Positions 1 through 7,148 of a stretch of 23,361 nt of DNA are shown piece after piece. The notes below the pieces were generated by a model. The model ran no database searches, was not told where the DNA came from, and worked only from the letters and a program-made list of their open reading frames with translations. Source of the stretch: Actinomycetes bacterium. Its GTDB lineage: Bacteria; Actinomycetota; Acidimicrobiia; Acidimicrobiales; Palsa-688. The position numbers were made by a program, and so were the translations under genes. The stretch is taken from positions 1 through 23,361 of the forward strand of contig JAKBBS010000039.1 in NCBI GenBank assembly GCA_021808425.1, written 5' to 3'. Position 1 is the stretch's first letter; each line of letters opens with the position of its first letter.

Positions 1-73
1 CCGAAGCTGGTCAACATCGTGGTTTGAGACGGCGTTCCAGGGTTCGAGCCCCCTGTCCAGTGCGGTTGGGGAC

Positions 74-120
74 GGTGCAGGTCGGCTGTGGGTGGTGCAG
101 GTCGGCTGTGGGTGGTGCGG
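74..120. repeat. 20-bp tandem duplication plus partial third copy
   Basis: The unit GGTGCAGGTCGGCTGTGGGT occurs at 74-93 and again without change at 94-113, followed by the first 7 bases of a third copy at 114-120. The copies are directly adjacent, which suggests slippage or unequal recombination. No function is visible. Confidence 0.85.
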
Positions 121-140
121 CTGGCCCAGGCCAGGTGGTG

Positions 141-174
141 GTTTCGGTAGTTTCGGTAGTTTCGGTAGTTTCGG
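141..174. repeat. 9-bp tandem repeat (GTTTCGGTA)
   Basis: GTTTCGGTA occurs three times in a row (141-149, 150-158, 159-167), followed by a partial fourth unit, GTTTCGG. It is a short simple repeat in a gene-free stretch, and no protein context supports it as coding. Confidence 0.8.
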
Positions 175-208
175 GGGCGGCTTGGGTGGCGCTGCAGAGG
201 TTCGCTAA

Positions 209-259
209 AAACGATTGATACTTTATACATCTATAGCGTGTATAAAGTATCAATCGTTT
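209..259. promoter_or_regulatory. Perfect 20-bp inverted repeat, possible operator/promoter
   Basis: The arms at 209-228 (AAACGATTGATACTTTATAC) and 240-259 are perfect reverse complements around an 11-base centre at 229-239. The element is AT-rich in a GC-rich neighbourhood and ends 42 bases before the AbiEi-like gene. A TTGATA (215-220) followed after 18 bases by TGTATA (239-244) could be a sigma-70-type promoter within the palindrome. AbiEi antitoxins are known to repress their own promoters by binding inverted repeats, so an autoregulatory operator is one reading. A terminator or mobile-element relic is the alternative. Confidence 0.5.
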
Positions 260-301
260 CTGAGATAACACGAAGTCACACTGGGCTGACACGCTTGGGC
301 G

Positions 302-1222
302 ATGCACGGTATGGCATCACTTGATCAGTTGGCCCGAAAGCAGCACGGCTTGGTGACCGTGGAGCAGATGCACGCACTCCATATCGGCCGGGCCGCGATA
401 GACCAGCTACGGTCGAGGGGCCAGTTGTTGAGGGCGAGACGGGGCGTTTACCGGCTATGCGGGGTACCGCTGAGCTGGCATGGATCGGTGTTAGCGGTCG
501 TGCTCGCAGCGGGCGGTCAGACTGTCTTGTCGCACGCGAGCGCAGTCCGCTTGTGGGAACTCGATGACGGCCCTCGCATGCCTGATTGCATCGAGGTGAC
601 ATCCTTGGTCCGTAACCGTCAGCCCGGGGTCGTCGTGCATCGGGGAACTCTGACGGCGCCGGAGTCCACGCGGCACATGGGGATCCCGGTCACCACCGTC
701 GAGCGGACGATCCTTGACATGGGTTCCAGGGTCGGCCCGATCGAGATCGGGAAGATGATTGATGTGGCTCTGCGGCGCAAACTTACGACGGTGCACCGTC
801 TGCAAGTGACTTACGCCGCAGGGAGGACCGGTTCGGGTCGACCTGGGATTACGTCGCTACGCAGGGCCATGGGCGATCGGGATCTGGCTTACGACCCGGG
901 CGCGAACGACTGGGAGCTTCGAATGGACAAGATGTGGGAGCAGCTAGAACTGCCTGCCGCGCAGCGCCAGTACAGGATCCGATGTGCTGGCCGGACCTAT
1001 AGGCCGGATCGTGCGATCGTGGAACTCAAGGTTGCGGTCGACTGGAACGGCTACGAGTACCACGGCTCTCGCAGCAGGTTCGACTACGACAGTGATCGGC
1101 GGGCGCGAATGTCGGCGGCAGGTTGGTACCCCCTCGATTTCACGTCTCGTTCTACCCCGGAACTGATCTGCGCGGCCGTGCTGTCCGTCTGCGCCGAAAG
1201 GAGGGCACTCGCATCGAGTTGA
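302..1222 (+). CDS. AbiEi-like winged-helix protein with C-terminal DUF559 domain
   Basis: The 306-residue product has an N-terminal winged-helix domain of the AbiEi antitoxin type (about residues 4-55, with the HGLVTVEQM and ARRGVYRL signatures). A middle AbiEi-like domain covers about 60-165 (SHASAVRLWEL and TTVERTILDMG). The C-terminal DUF559/Vsr-like nuclease-fold region covers about 200-290 (NGYEYHGSRSRF and AAGWYPLDFT). The usual Glu-x-Asp-Gly step of DUF559 reads Asp-Trp-Asn-Gly, so nuclease activity is uncertain. No AbiEii nucleotidyltransferase toxin lies next to it; the following gene is PAC2 on the other strand. Such lone AbiEi-DUF559 proteins are common in actinobacteria and their role is not settled. 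Translation may start at the ATG at 302 or at 311. A perfect inverted repeat upstream could be its operator. Confidence 0.8.
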   Translation: MHGMASLDQLARKQHGLVTVEQMHALHIGRAAIDQLRSRGQLLRARRGVYRLCGVPLSWHGSVLAVVLAAGGQTVLSHASAVRLWELDDGPRMPDCIEVTSLVRNRQPGVVVHRGTLTAPESTRHMGIPVTTVERTILDMGSRVGPIEIGKMIDVALRRKLTTVHRLQVTYAAGRTGSGRPGITSLRRAMGDRDLAYDPGANDWELRMDKMWEQLELPAAQRQYRIRCAGRTYRPDRAIVELKVAVDWNGYEYHGSRSRFDYDSDRRARMSAAGWYPLDFTSRSTPELICAAVLSVCAERRALASS

Positions 1223-1246
1223 GACGAGTTGAGATCAGACGTGACG

Positions 1247-2125
1247 TCATGTCTCCCCGCGCAGGAAGCGCTCAAGCTCCGCCGCCAGCTCGTCGCCGGT
1301 CGGAAGATCCCCGAAGTCTGCCGTCTCGGGTTGAAGCTCGCTATCTGCTTGCTCCTCCAGTTGGCGCACCAATGCAGTGTGCTCGTCGCTTCCCGCAAGA
1401 AGCTGCGCTATCTGTTGGGCCGTGACGCCCGCAGCGGCATAAAGCGCTTTCGGATCGACTTCTATCTCGGCGATACGCCCCAGTCCTTCGAGAAGTGCCG
1501 CTGAAGCGGCCGGGTAAGGCATCGCCGCCACGTAGTGCGGAACCCTCGCCCACAACCCGACGGATGGTATCGAAGCCTGACCGAAGGCTACTTCGAGAGC
1601 TCCCTGGATACCGGAGGGGACCTCGATCGTGGCGGGAAGGAAGCCCACCCGGGCGGCCAAGTCCGCCTCCGGCGAGGTGCCGACCAGGCGCACAGGGCGT
1701 GTATGGGGCACGGGCGCAGGGAACGCTCCCAGACCCACGACCAACTCGACTTCGAGGCGGCTGGCGAGCGAGACAACTTCAGCTGTGAACCGTCTCCACT
1801 GCATGTCGGGCTCCGGACCCGACAGTGTGAGAACGGTTCGTCCGGTGCGGTTCGTCGCGGCGTGGATCGTGATCTCCGGCCAGCGGAGCTGCTCGTTGAC
1901 CCCGTTGACAATTCGCAGGGTCGGGCGGCGCGCTCTGAAATCGATGAGCTCATCCGAATTGAACGTTGCCACGAGAGTATTCGGGGTCGACTCGCTGAGA
2001 ACGCCGAGCGCACCAGCCGCCGCCGATCCTGCGTCTATCCACCCGTCGAGGCACATAACCATTACGGGACGCTCGACGGACGGCCATGCGTGGATCGAGG
2101 CCAATGGAGGTCGAGTATCACTCAT
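1247..2125 (-). CDS. PAC2 family protein
   Basis: The 292-residue protein belongs to the PAC2 family, related in fold to proteasome-assembly chaperones. Features include an early LDGWIDAGSAAAGAL motif, a central strand-turn segment (VVGLGAFPAPVPHTRP) and the family signature GLWARVPHYVAAMPYP. The C-terminus is acidic and helical (about residues 225-292). I chose the ATG at 2125 because the longer open frame upstream is Pro/Arg-rich without family similarity and runs through a tandem repeat. In actinobacteria PAC2 proteins are often linked to the Pup-proteasome system, but no proteasome genes are in this window, so its partner is unknown. It lies downstream of the APH kinase on the same strand with a spacer of about 190 bases, so co-transcription is possible but not certain. 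Confidence 0.85.
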   Translation of the reverse strand: MSDTRPPLASIHAWPSVERPVMVMCLDGWIDAGSAAAGALGVLSESTPNTLVATFNSDELIDFRARRPTLRIVNGVNEQLRWPEITIHAATNRTGRTVLTLSGPEPDMQWRRFTAEVVSLASRLEVELVVGLGAFPAPVPHTRPVRLVGTSPEADLAARVGFLPATIEVPSGIQGALEVAFGQASIPSVGLWARVPHYVAAMPYPAASAALLEGLGRIAEIEVDPKALYAAAGVTAQQIAQLLAGSDEHTALVRQLEEQADSELQPETADFGDLPTGDELAAELERFLRGET

Positions 2126-2173
2126 AGAGGTCCATTTTGGCGCAAGCTGTAGTGTTCGCGTGACCGTGGGCCT

Positions 2174-2217
2174 CTTGAGGGGCCCCGCCGGGGAACTTGA
2201 GGGGCCCCGCCGGGAAA
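2174..2217. repeat. 22-bp tandem duplication with GGGGCCCC cores
   Basis: Two adjacent 22-base copies (2174-2195 and 2196-2217) differ at one position. Each contains the palindrome GGGGCCCC. They lie in the spacer between the APH kinase and PAC2 genes, where strong GC stems could impede polymerase on the way into PAC2. The effect is inferred. Confidence 0.75.
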
Positions 2218-2311
2218 CGTGCGGAGCTGAAGGCGGCTGGGCGGGCGGCCGTGCTCTCAAACCCACCGCAACGCGGCGCCCTACGCCGCCTGCCCGGGCC
2301 GGCGCGTGGTG

Positions 2312-3376
2312 CTAGAGGCCTGCTTCGGCCGCTGCAAGCTCCGAACGGGCCGCCAGCCACGCAATTGTGTCGGGGTAGTTGCTGGAGTCGAAGCCGTCGT
2401 CGCCCATGGCGCCCCCGACGTAGCGGGCGTATACGCCCTCCAGGATGCACGCCAGCTTCCAGTAAGCAAAGGCAACATAGAATCCGAGGGAGCTGAGATC
2501 TGCCCCTGTCCGCTCGGCGTAGCGTTCTACCAGTTCGTGCCGGCGAGCGAAGCCCGGCATCGCAGTCGACGCATGGCCGAGAGCGGATCGCTCGCCAAGT
2601 TCCGTCCAGTAAGCGAGAAGCTGCCCGAGATCGGCAAGCGGGTCGCCCAGCGTGCAGAGCTCCCAGTCGAGCACGGCGAGCACCTCACTGCCATCGGGGG
2701 ATACGACACAGTTGTCCAGCCGGTAGTCGCCGTGGACGATCGTCGAGCGACCCTGATCAGGGATCGACTTCGACAAACGTTCATGGAGTTCGGTCATCGT
2801 CTGGAGCGCCGCGCCGTCGCGGGCCTGGTTCGCCGCTTGATAATTGGTGTACCAGCGGTGCAGCTGACGGGCAATGTAGCCGTCCCGGCGGCCCAGGTCG
2901 CCGAGTCCAACGTCGTCGGGCGACACGTTGTGGATGTCTGCGAGGGTGTCAACGAGAGCGAAGCTCACACGTCGCCGAGCTTCCTCGTCGAGGTAGGCCG
3001 CAACGTCTCTCTCGTCGCGGGCGATGACACCGTCCACGAAGCCCATGACGTAGAAAGGCGCGCCTGTAACCTCGTCGTCCTCGCAGAGTCCTATCGCCGG
3101 CGGCACGGGGATCCCGGCCGGATCGAGCGCCGAGATGATCCGGTACTCGCGGCTCATGTCGTGGGCTTTGGGCAGCAGGTGCCCGGTCGGAGGTCGGCGC
3201 AGCACGAAGCGAGCTCCAGCGACGTCGGTTCCGACAAACGTCAGGTTGGAGCGGCCCCCGGCCACCAGTGCGAACGATAGAGGGGTCTTTGCGTCCGCGA
3301 CGTTGTTCCCAAACCAGGCGTTGACCCGCTCGGCGTCGATTCCGCGCGGCGTTTCGGTACTCTGAGCGGAGTTCAT
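2312..3376 (-). CDS. APH-family phosphotransferase (acyl-CoA dehydrogenase-associated type)
   Basis: This 354-residue protein has the aminoglycoside/choline kinase-like fold. The nucleotide-binding N-lobe includes LRRPPTGHLLPKAHDMSRE (about 59-77). The catalytic loop HGDYRLDN is at 215-222, with the catalytic Asp217 and Asn222. The metal-binding DWE is at 237-239, followed by GDPLADLG. This pattern matches the actinobacterial proteins related to the ACAD10 N-terminal kinase, usually found near fatty-acid degradation genes and thought to phosphorylate hydroxyacyl intermediates. It is not likely to be an antibiotic-resistance enzyme. No acyl-CoA dehydrogenase gene is adjacent, so the substrate is open. 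The ATG at 3376 is preferred because upstream in-frame codons come from the 11-bp minisatellite. It is divergent from the thioredoxin gene. Confidence 0.85.
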   Translation of the reverse strand: MNSAQSTETPRGIDAERVNAWFGNNVADAKTPLSFALVAGGRSNLTFVGTDVAGARFVLRRPPTGHLLPKAHDMSREYRIISALDPAGIPVPPAIGLCEDDEVTGAPFYVMGFVDGVIARDERDVAAYLDEEARRRVSFALVDTLADIHNVSPDDVGLGDLGRRDGYIARQLHRWYTNYQAANQARDGAALQTMTELHERLSKSIPDQGRSTIVHGDYRLDNCVVSPDGSEVLAVLDWELCTLGDPLADLGQLLAYWTELGERSALGHASTAMPGFARRHELVERYAERTGADLSSLGFYVAFAYWKLACILEGVYARYVGGAMGDDGFDSSNYPDTIAWLAARSELAAAEAGL

Positions 3377-3430
3377 GTAACCAAAGCTATTGCGAGACGA
3401 GGCGCGCGTGCATCCCGGCGCGACTCGTCG

Positions 3431-3485
3431 GCATGGTGCGCGCATGGTGCGTGCATGGTGCGCGCATGGTGCGCGCATGGTGCGT
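3431..3485. repeat. 11-bp minisatellite, five copies, in a divergent promoter region
   Basis: GCATGGTGCGC/T repeats five times without gaps: 3431-3441, 3442-3452, 3453-3463, 3464-3474 and 3475-3485. The only variation is the last base (C,T,C,C,T). It sits between the divergent APH and thioredoxin genes. The period is close to one helical turn, so the copies face one side of the DNA. Each copy contains an ATG that creates false starts on the plus strand. Confidence 0.9.
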
Positions 3486-3547
3486 GCGAAGTAGGTGCGA
3501 AGGCAGTTCGAGGGTGCCGCCGAAGGGCGGCCGGCAAGGAAGAGAAA

Positions 3548-4282
3548 ATGGCAGCAGTTACCGATGTCACAGACGCAACATTCGAAGCGGATGTTCTAAC
3601 CCGGTCGACGACCGCAACAGTCGTCGTGGACCTTTGGGCCTCGTGGTGCGGGCCTTGCCGGGTGCTCGGCCCCATCTTGGAGAAGGTCGTCGCCGAAACG
3701 GAGGGAGTCGAGCTAGTCAAAATTGACGTGGACGCGAACCCACGGACGGCGAGCGCATTCCAGGTTCAATCCATTCCAGCGGTGTACGCAATCAAAGATC
3801 GCAAAGTGCTCGACAGCTTCAGTGGGGCGCTGCCCGAACCGGCGGTTCGCTCCTGGATCGCAGGTCTGCAGGTCGCTCCGAGCGAAACGGATCTTCTGAT
3901 CGAGAGCGGTGACGAGGCATCCCTTCGAAAAGCTCTCGACCTGGAGCCCGCGAACGAGCGAGCAGTCCTTGCCCTTTCCGCCCTGCTCGCAGCGGACCGC
4001 TCGGACCCGACGCGACGAGAGGAGGCTCTACGCCTTCTCGCCAAGCTTCCCGAGTCCGCAGACTCACGGCGAATCGCCGCCGAGGCACGCCTCGGCGAGG
4101 AGGCCGGTGAGGCGAGAGGATCGTCCGGGGTGGGAGTCGAAGCGAAGCTGGACGACCTCCTAGGCCGCGTTCGAACGGACGACGCTGCCCGACAGGAGTT
4201 CGTCGACCTGTTGGAGATCCTCGGCCCCGAGGACCCGCGTACCGCAACGTACCGTAAGGCCTTGACCGCCCGACTTTTCTGA
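3548..4282 (+). CDS. Thioredoxin-fold protein with TPR-like C-terminus (CnoX/YbbN type)
   Basis: The 244-residue protein has an N-terminal thioredoxin domain (about 1-110) with the active site WCGPC (Cys34, Cys37) and the cis-Pro region SIPAVYA. An alpha-helical TPR-like half follows (about 115-244, EPANERAVLALSALL and similar helical repeats). The architecture is that of CnoX/YbbN, a redox co-chaperone that protects substrates from over-oxidation and passes them to chaperones. E. coli CnoX lacks a full CxxC, whereas this protein keeps it and could act as a true disulfide reductase. The ATG at 3548 follows a purine-rich GGAAGAGAAA ribosome-binding region. Earlier ATGs belong to the minisatellite. 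It leads the operon with the FolP2-like gene and holA. Confidence 0.85.
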   Translation: MAAVTDVTDATFEADVLTRSTTATVVVDLWASWCGPCRVLGPILEKVVAETEGVELVKIDVDANPRTASAFQVQSIPAVYAIKDRKVLDSFSGALPEPAVRSWIAGLQVAPSETDLLIESGDEASLRKALDLEPANERAVLALSALLAADRSDPTRREEALRLLAKLPESADSRRIAAEARLGEEAGEARGSSGVGVEAKLDDLLGRVRTDDAARQEFVDLLEILGPEDPRTATYRKALTARLF

Positions 4283-4294
4283 GGAGGCCTCCTC
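4281..4294. other. 14-bp perfect palindrome at the thioredoxin stop codon
   Basis: GAGGAGGCCTCCTC overlaps the last two bases of the TGA stop and leads into the 42-base gap before the DHPS-like gene. It could form a short stem or bind a dimeric protein. No T-tract follows, so a terminator is unlikely, and the role is unknown. Confidence 0.4.
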
Positions 4295-4324
4295 GCACGG
4301 TGACGGCGTGTAGCGTCGCTCGCG

Positions 4325-5155
4325 ATGAAGCTGAGCCTCGGGTCCAACGTCTACGACCTGTCGAGTCGTGCGCTCGTGATGGGCATCCTCAATCGCACCC
4401 CGGACTCCTTCTACGACCGGGGTCGCTACTGGGACCTGGACGCCTTCTACTCGCTCGCAGACAAGCTGGTTGCGGAAGGTGCCGACCTGCTCGACGTAGG
4501 GGGGGTCAAGGCGGGACCTGGCGCTGATGTCACGGAGGCCGAGGAGATGGACCGCGTGGTCCCCGCCATCGAAGGCTTGGCTGCAAGGTTCGACCTCCCG
4601 ATCTCTGTAGACACGTGGAGGGCCTCCGTTGCCCGCGAGGCTTACCGCGCGGGCGCTACTGTCGGCAACGACATCAGCGGCTTCGCGGACCCGAAGTATC
4701 TCAGCGAAGCGGCCGAAGCGGGGGCGACCGTCGTGGCCACCCACATACGGCTCGGTCCCCGGATAGCAGACCCGGAGCCCGTCTACGCGGACGTCGTCGA
4801 TGACGTCAGCGGCTACCTGCGAGAACGGGCCGCGTGGGCGCACGACGCCGGAATCGACGACTCGCGGATCATCGTCGACGCCGGACTCGACCTCGGAAAG
4901 ACAGCGTCGCAGTCGGCGGAGCTTCTAAGAGCCTCCGATCGGCTCGCGTCGCTCGGTTGGCCGCTGCTACTTTCCGCTTCCAACAAGACCTTCCTGGGTG
5001 TCCGCTTCGACCTTGAAGTGACCCAGCGCCGAGAGGCGACAATCGCAGCCCACAGCGTCGGCGTCTGTCTCGGCTGTCGTATCATCCGTGCTCACGACGT
5101 GCGCTCCGCACGACGCGTCGCCGACACCGTCGCTCTGATCCTCCAAGCGTCGTGA
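4325..5155 (+). CDS. Dihydropteroate synthase family protein, FolP2 type
   Basis: The 276-residue TIM-barrel protein has the DHPS opening motif MGILNRTPDSFYDRG (19-33), then DVGGVKAGPGADV (57-69). The usual DHPS sulfonamide/pABA loop (STRPG) is replaced by KAGPG. Later come SVDTWRA, ND-ISGF, the GLDLGKT phosphate region and SNKTFLG in place of SRKSFIG. These departures match mycobacterial FolP2, a paralogue reported to lack normal DHPS activity, rather than FolP1. No other folate genes (folB, folK, folE) are nearby. It follows the thioredoxin gene and overlaps holA by four bases, which suggests translational coupling. No clear Shine-Dalgarno precedes the ATG. The true reaction is unknown, so a firm folP assignment is not made. 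Confidence 0.85.
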   Translation: MKLSLGSNVYDLSSRALVMGILNRTPDSFYDRGRYWDLDAFYSLADKLVAEGADLLDVGGVKAGPGADVTEAEEMDRVVPAIEGLAARFDLPISVDTWRASVAREAYRAGATVGNDISGFADPKYLSEAAEAGATVVATHIRLGPRIADPEPVYADVVDDVSGYLRERAAWAHDAGIDDSRIIVDAGLDLGKTASQSAELLRASDRLASLGWPLLLSASNKTFLGVRFDLEVTQRREATIAAHSVGVCLGCRIIRAHDVRSARRVADTVALILQAS

Positions 5156-6177
5156 GTTCGACGCCGGACCGCTCCACTTCGCCGGTTGTCCTGGTCGACG
5201 GGAACGACCCGACGCTTGTCGGCGAAGCTGTCGAAACTGTGATCGCCCAACTGCTCGGTGGCGAGGACCGCTCCTTGACTCTGGAGGATTTCGAGGGCGA
5301 CGAGGTCGATCTTGCGGTGGTGGCGGACGCTTGCTCGACGCCCCCTTTTTTGGTCGCTCGACGGGTCATAGTCGTGCGGTCCGTCGGTCGCTACACCGCC
5401 GACGAAGTTGCACCGCTCGTCGCCTACCTCGACAATCCGCTCCCCACGACATCGCTGCTGCTTGCCGGCGGTGGGGGCCAGGTCGCTTCGAAACTTGCAG
5501 CTGCCGCGAAGGAAAAAGGCAGCGTTATCTCGACTTCAGTGGACTCGCGCCAATCGGCGGACTGGTTGACCTCTCGACTACACCATGCTTCGTTGCGTTT
5601 CGACCACGAAGCACAGGATCTCCTTCGCCGCCACCTGGGAGAGGACGTCAGCGACATCGTGCCGCTGCTTGCACTCCTTGAGGCGGCCTACGGGTCCGGA
5701 GCGAAGCTCGGCGCCGACGAGGTGGAGGTCTACCTCGGACAGCCTGGGTCGGTCACACCTTGGGCGCTGACCGACGCAATCGATGCAGGGGACGCAAAGT
5801 CGGCGCTGGAGCTCCTCCATCGCATGCTCGACGCCGGCGGCCGGCATCCGCTCGTGGTGTTGTCCACGCTCCATCGCCACGTCGCGGGACTGATGCGGGT
5901 GGACGGCCCGTCGATCTCCACCGAGGCGGACGCCGCAAAAGCAATAGGGATCGCTCCAGGTCGAAGCACGTTTCCCGCCAAGAAGGCTCTCCGCGCTGCG
6001 TCGCAGTGGGGATCGGCGAACATCGCCGAAGCAATAGGGCTGGTCTTCGACGCGGAGGTTGGTATCAAAGGAGCGAGCGCGTTGCCTGAGGTCGCAGTAC
6101 TGGAAGTCCTGGTAGCTCGCCTCTGCCGCCTGGCGCGAAGCCGAGCGGCTGGCGCTCGGCCGAACGCTCGACGCTGA
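5152..6177 (+). CDS. holA: DNA polymerase III subunit delta
   Basis: The 341-residue product has the layout of the clamp-loader delta subunit. The N-terminal AAA+-like domain starts VVLVDGNDPTLVGEAVETVI (12-31). The strand ACSTPPFLVARRVIVVRSV corresponds to the clamp-binding region, and the C-terminal collar contains DAGDAKSALELLHRMLDAGG and HPLVVLSTLHRHVAGLMRV. Delta opens the beta clamp and loads it on DNA within the clamp loader. The start is a GTG at 5152 inside GTGA, overlapping the stop of the DHPS-like gene. It ends 2 bases before the convergent rpsT stop. The holA-rpsT neighbourhood is widely conserved in bacteria, which supports both calls. Confidence 0.9.
   Translation: MSSTPDRSTSPVVLVDGNDPTLVGEAVETVIAQLLGGEDRSLTLEDFEGDEVDLAVVADACSTPPFLVARRVIVVRSVGRYTADEVAPLVAYLDNPLPTTSLLLAGGGGQVASKLAAAAKEKGSVISTSVDSRQSADWLTSRLHHASLRFDHEAQDLLRRHLGEDVSDIVPLLALLEAAYGSGAKLGADEVEVYLGQPGSVTPWALTDAIDAGDAKSALELLHRMLDAGGRHPLVVLSTLHRHVAGLMRVDGPSISTEADAAKAIGIAPGRSTFPAKKALRAASQWGSANIAEAIGLVFDAEVGIKGASALPEVAVLEVLVARLCRLARSRAAGARPNARR
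6140..6160. terminator. Candidate hairpin near the holA/rpsT convergent ends
   Basis: GCCGAGCG (6140-6147) and CGCTCGGC (6153-6160) pair perfectly around a five-base loop inside the last codons of holA, just before the convergent rpsT gene. It could stop transcription from either side. There is no T-tract, so this is a weak call. Confidence 0.3.
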
Positions 6178-6179
6178 CT

Positions 6180-6452
6180 CTACGAGTCGGAGGCGGTGAG
6201 GGAGTTGATCCGTCGGATCAACCGCGCTTTGCGGTTGGACGCCTGATTCTTGTGGATGATTCCCCGGGCGGCGGCCTTATCGAGCCGCTTCACTGCCAGC
6301 CGCAGATCCTCCGTCGCGCTCTCCGCTCCTGTCGTGGCGGACGCAACTGCAGTCTTGATACGGGTCTTGACCTCTGAACGGGCGGCCTTGTTGCGCAGGC
6401 GCGCGGCCTCGTTAGTGCGATTGCGCTTGATCTGGCTCTTGATGTTGGCCAC
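6180..6452 (-). CDS. rpsT: 30S ribosomal protein S20
   Basis: The 90-residue basic helical protein has the S20 pattern: ANIKSQIKRNRTNEAARLRN at the start, KTRIKTAV in the middle, and GIIHKNQASNRKARLIRRIN towards the end. S20 binds 16S rRNA early in small-subunit assembly. The start codon is GTG (6452), preceded by GAGGTGG about ten bases upstream. A non-ATG start for rpsT recalls E. coli, where a weak UUG start takes part in S20 autoregulation, but control here is not shown. It is monocistronic or follows the acetyltransferase gene on the same strand after 64 bases. It converges with holA. Confidence 0.95.
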   Translation of the reverse strand: MANIKSQIKRNRTNEAARLRNKAARSEVKTRIKTAVASATTGAESATEDLRLAVKRLDKAAARGIIHKNQASNRKARLIRRINSLTASDS

Positions 6453-6516
6453 TTCGTTCAGTCCACCTCGATATAGGAATCGGCAAACCAGCTATGCCGT
6501 ACGAACGAAGATTCTA

Positions 6517-7140
6517 TCAGCCCGGCGCGGAGCCGTGATGGCGCACGTGCGCCGGCACCCCGAGGGCGGTCGCGCCAGCGGGTACATCGTGGAGCACGAC
6601 AGCGTTCGCCCCAATTCTCGCACCGTTGCCGACCGTCACGGCGCCGAGGATCTTCGCCCCGGCGCCTATGAACACGTCATCGCCGATCATCGGTCGACGC
6701 TCCGAGCGGTAGTCCCAGCCGACGGTCACCCCTTGGTGAACCTGCAAGTTCGCTCCGATGCTCTCGGCCGACAGGATCGTTGACTGGCCGTGCGAGATGA
6801 ACAGCCCAGGACCGATCGGGGTAGTTCCGAGGTCTAGCCCTGCGATACCACGCCAAATGTGGCGAGCGAGCCTCCCACCGAGCGCGCCGGTGGTGTTGCC
6901 AGCCGCGATCCGGTGGTAGAAGACACATCTGAACTCCGGGAAGGCGTAGAGCAGGCGAACCAGGAGACGCTCCCGGTCGTCTTGCTTCAACCAGAGGATC
7001 TCCGCCCATCGGGCCGTGTCGGCGTCGATGACTTGTTGCTGGTCGGTGAGCTTGTACAGCAAGCTGAGCGGCAGGACGGCGAGCGCCTTCAGGTTGTCCA
7101 AGTTGTCGAGAACCCACTTGGCCGGTCGGTCCGTGAACAC
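6517..7140 (-). CDS. Serine acetyltransferase-like hexapeptide-repeat protein
   Basis: The 207-residue protein has a helical N-terminal half and a C-terminal left-handed beta-helix of the serine O-acetyltransferase (CysE/SAT) class. Visible SAT features are IGPGLFISHGQSTILSAESI, VHQGVTVG and IGDDVFIGAGAKILGAVTVG, ending GVPAHVR. SAT makes O-acetylserine for cysteine synthesis, but hexapeptide proteins of this form also acetylate sugars. No cysK or sulfur gene is adjacent, so the acceptor is uncertain. It starts 8 bases after the stop of the cytidylate-kinase-like gene, which indicates one transcript. Confidence 0.75.
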   Translation of the reverse strand: MFTDRPAKWVLDNLDNLKALAVLPLSLLYKLTDQQQVIDADTARWAEILWLKQDDRERLLVRLLYAFPEFRCVFYHRIAAGNTTGALGGRLARHIWRGIAGLDLGTTPIGPGLFISHGQSTILSAESIGANLQVHQGVTVGWDYRSERRPMIGDDVFIGAGAKILGAVTVGNGARIGANAVVLHDVPAGATALGVPAHVRHHGSAPG

Positions 7141-7148
7141 CCCGAGTT

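Larger units (their letters stand above)
1..301. other. Gene-free left edge with short tandem repeats
   Basis: No convincing gene lies in this stretch. It holds a 20-bp tandem duplication, a run of 9-bp repeats and a long perfect inverted repeat, listed separately. The first 60 bases contain a tRNA-like T-loop motif, but the stem around it does not pair. The mix of GC-rich simple repeats and one AT-rich palindrome is typical of an intergenic or accessory boundary. Confidence 0.6.

Noticed and set aside
1..62. Possible tRNA 3' half (T-loop-like GGTTCGAGCC)
   Set aside because: The T-stem pairs only in its three loop-proximal base pairs unless one base is removed, the anticodon-stem candidate is mostly mismatched, and the acceptor strand partner would lie outside the window. 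Too weak to call.
3377..3478. Longer N-terminus for the APH kinase
   Set aside because: The added residues are translated minisatellite (Arg-Ala-Pro-Cys-Ala-His type). The family-like N-terminus begins at the ATG at 3376.
3433..3547. Thioredoxin protein extended upstream to ATGs in the minisatellite
   Set aside because: Those ATGs are products of the repeat unit. The extension has no family similarity, and a purine-rich ribosome-binding region sits before 3548.
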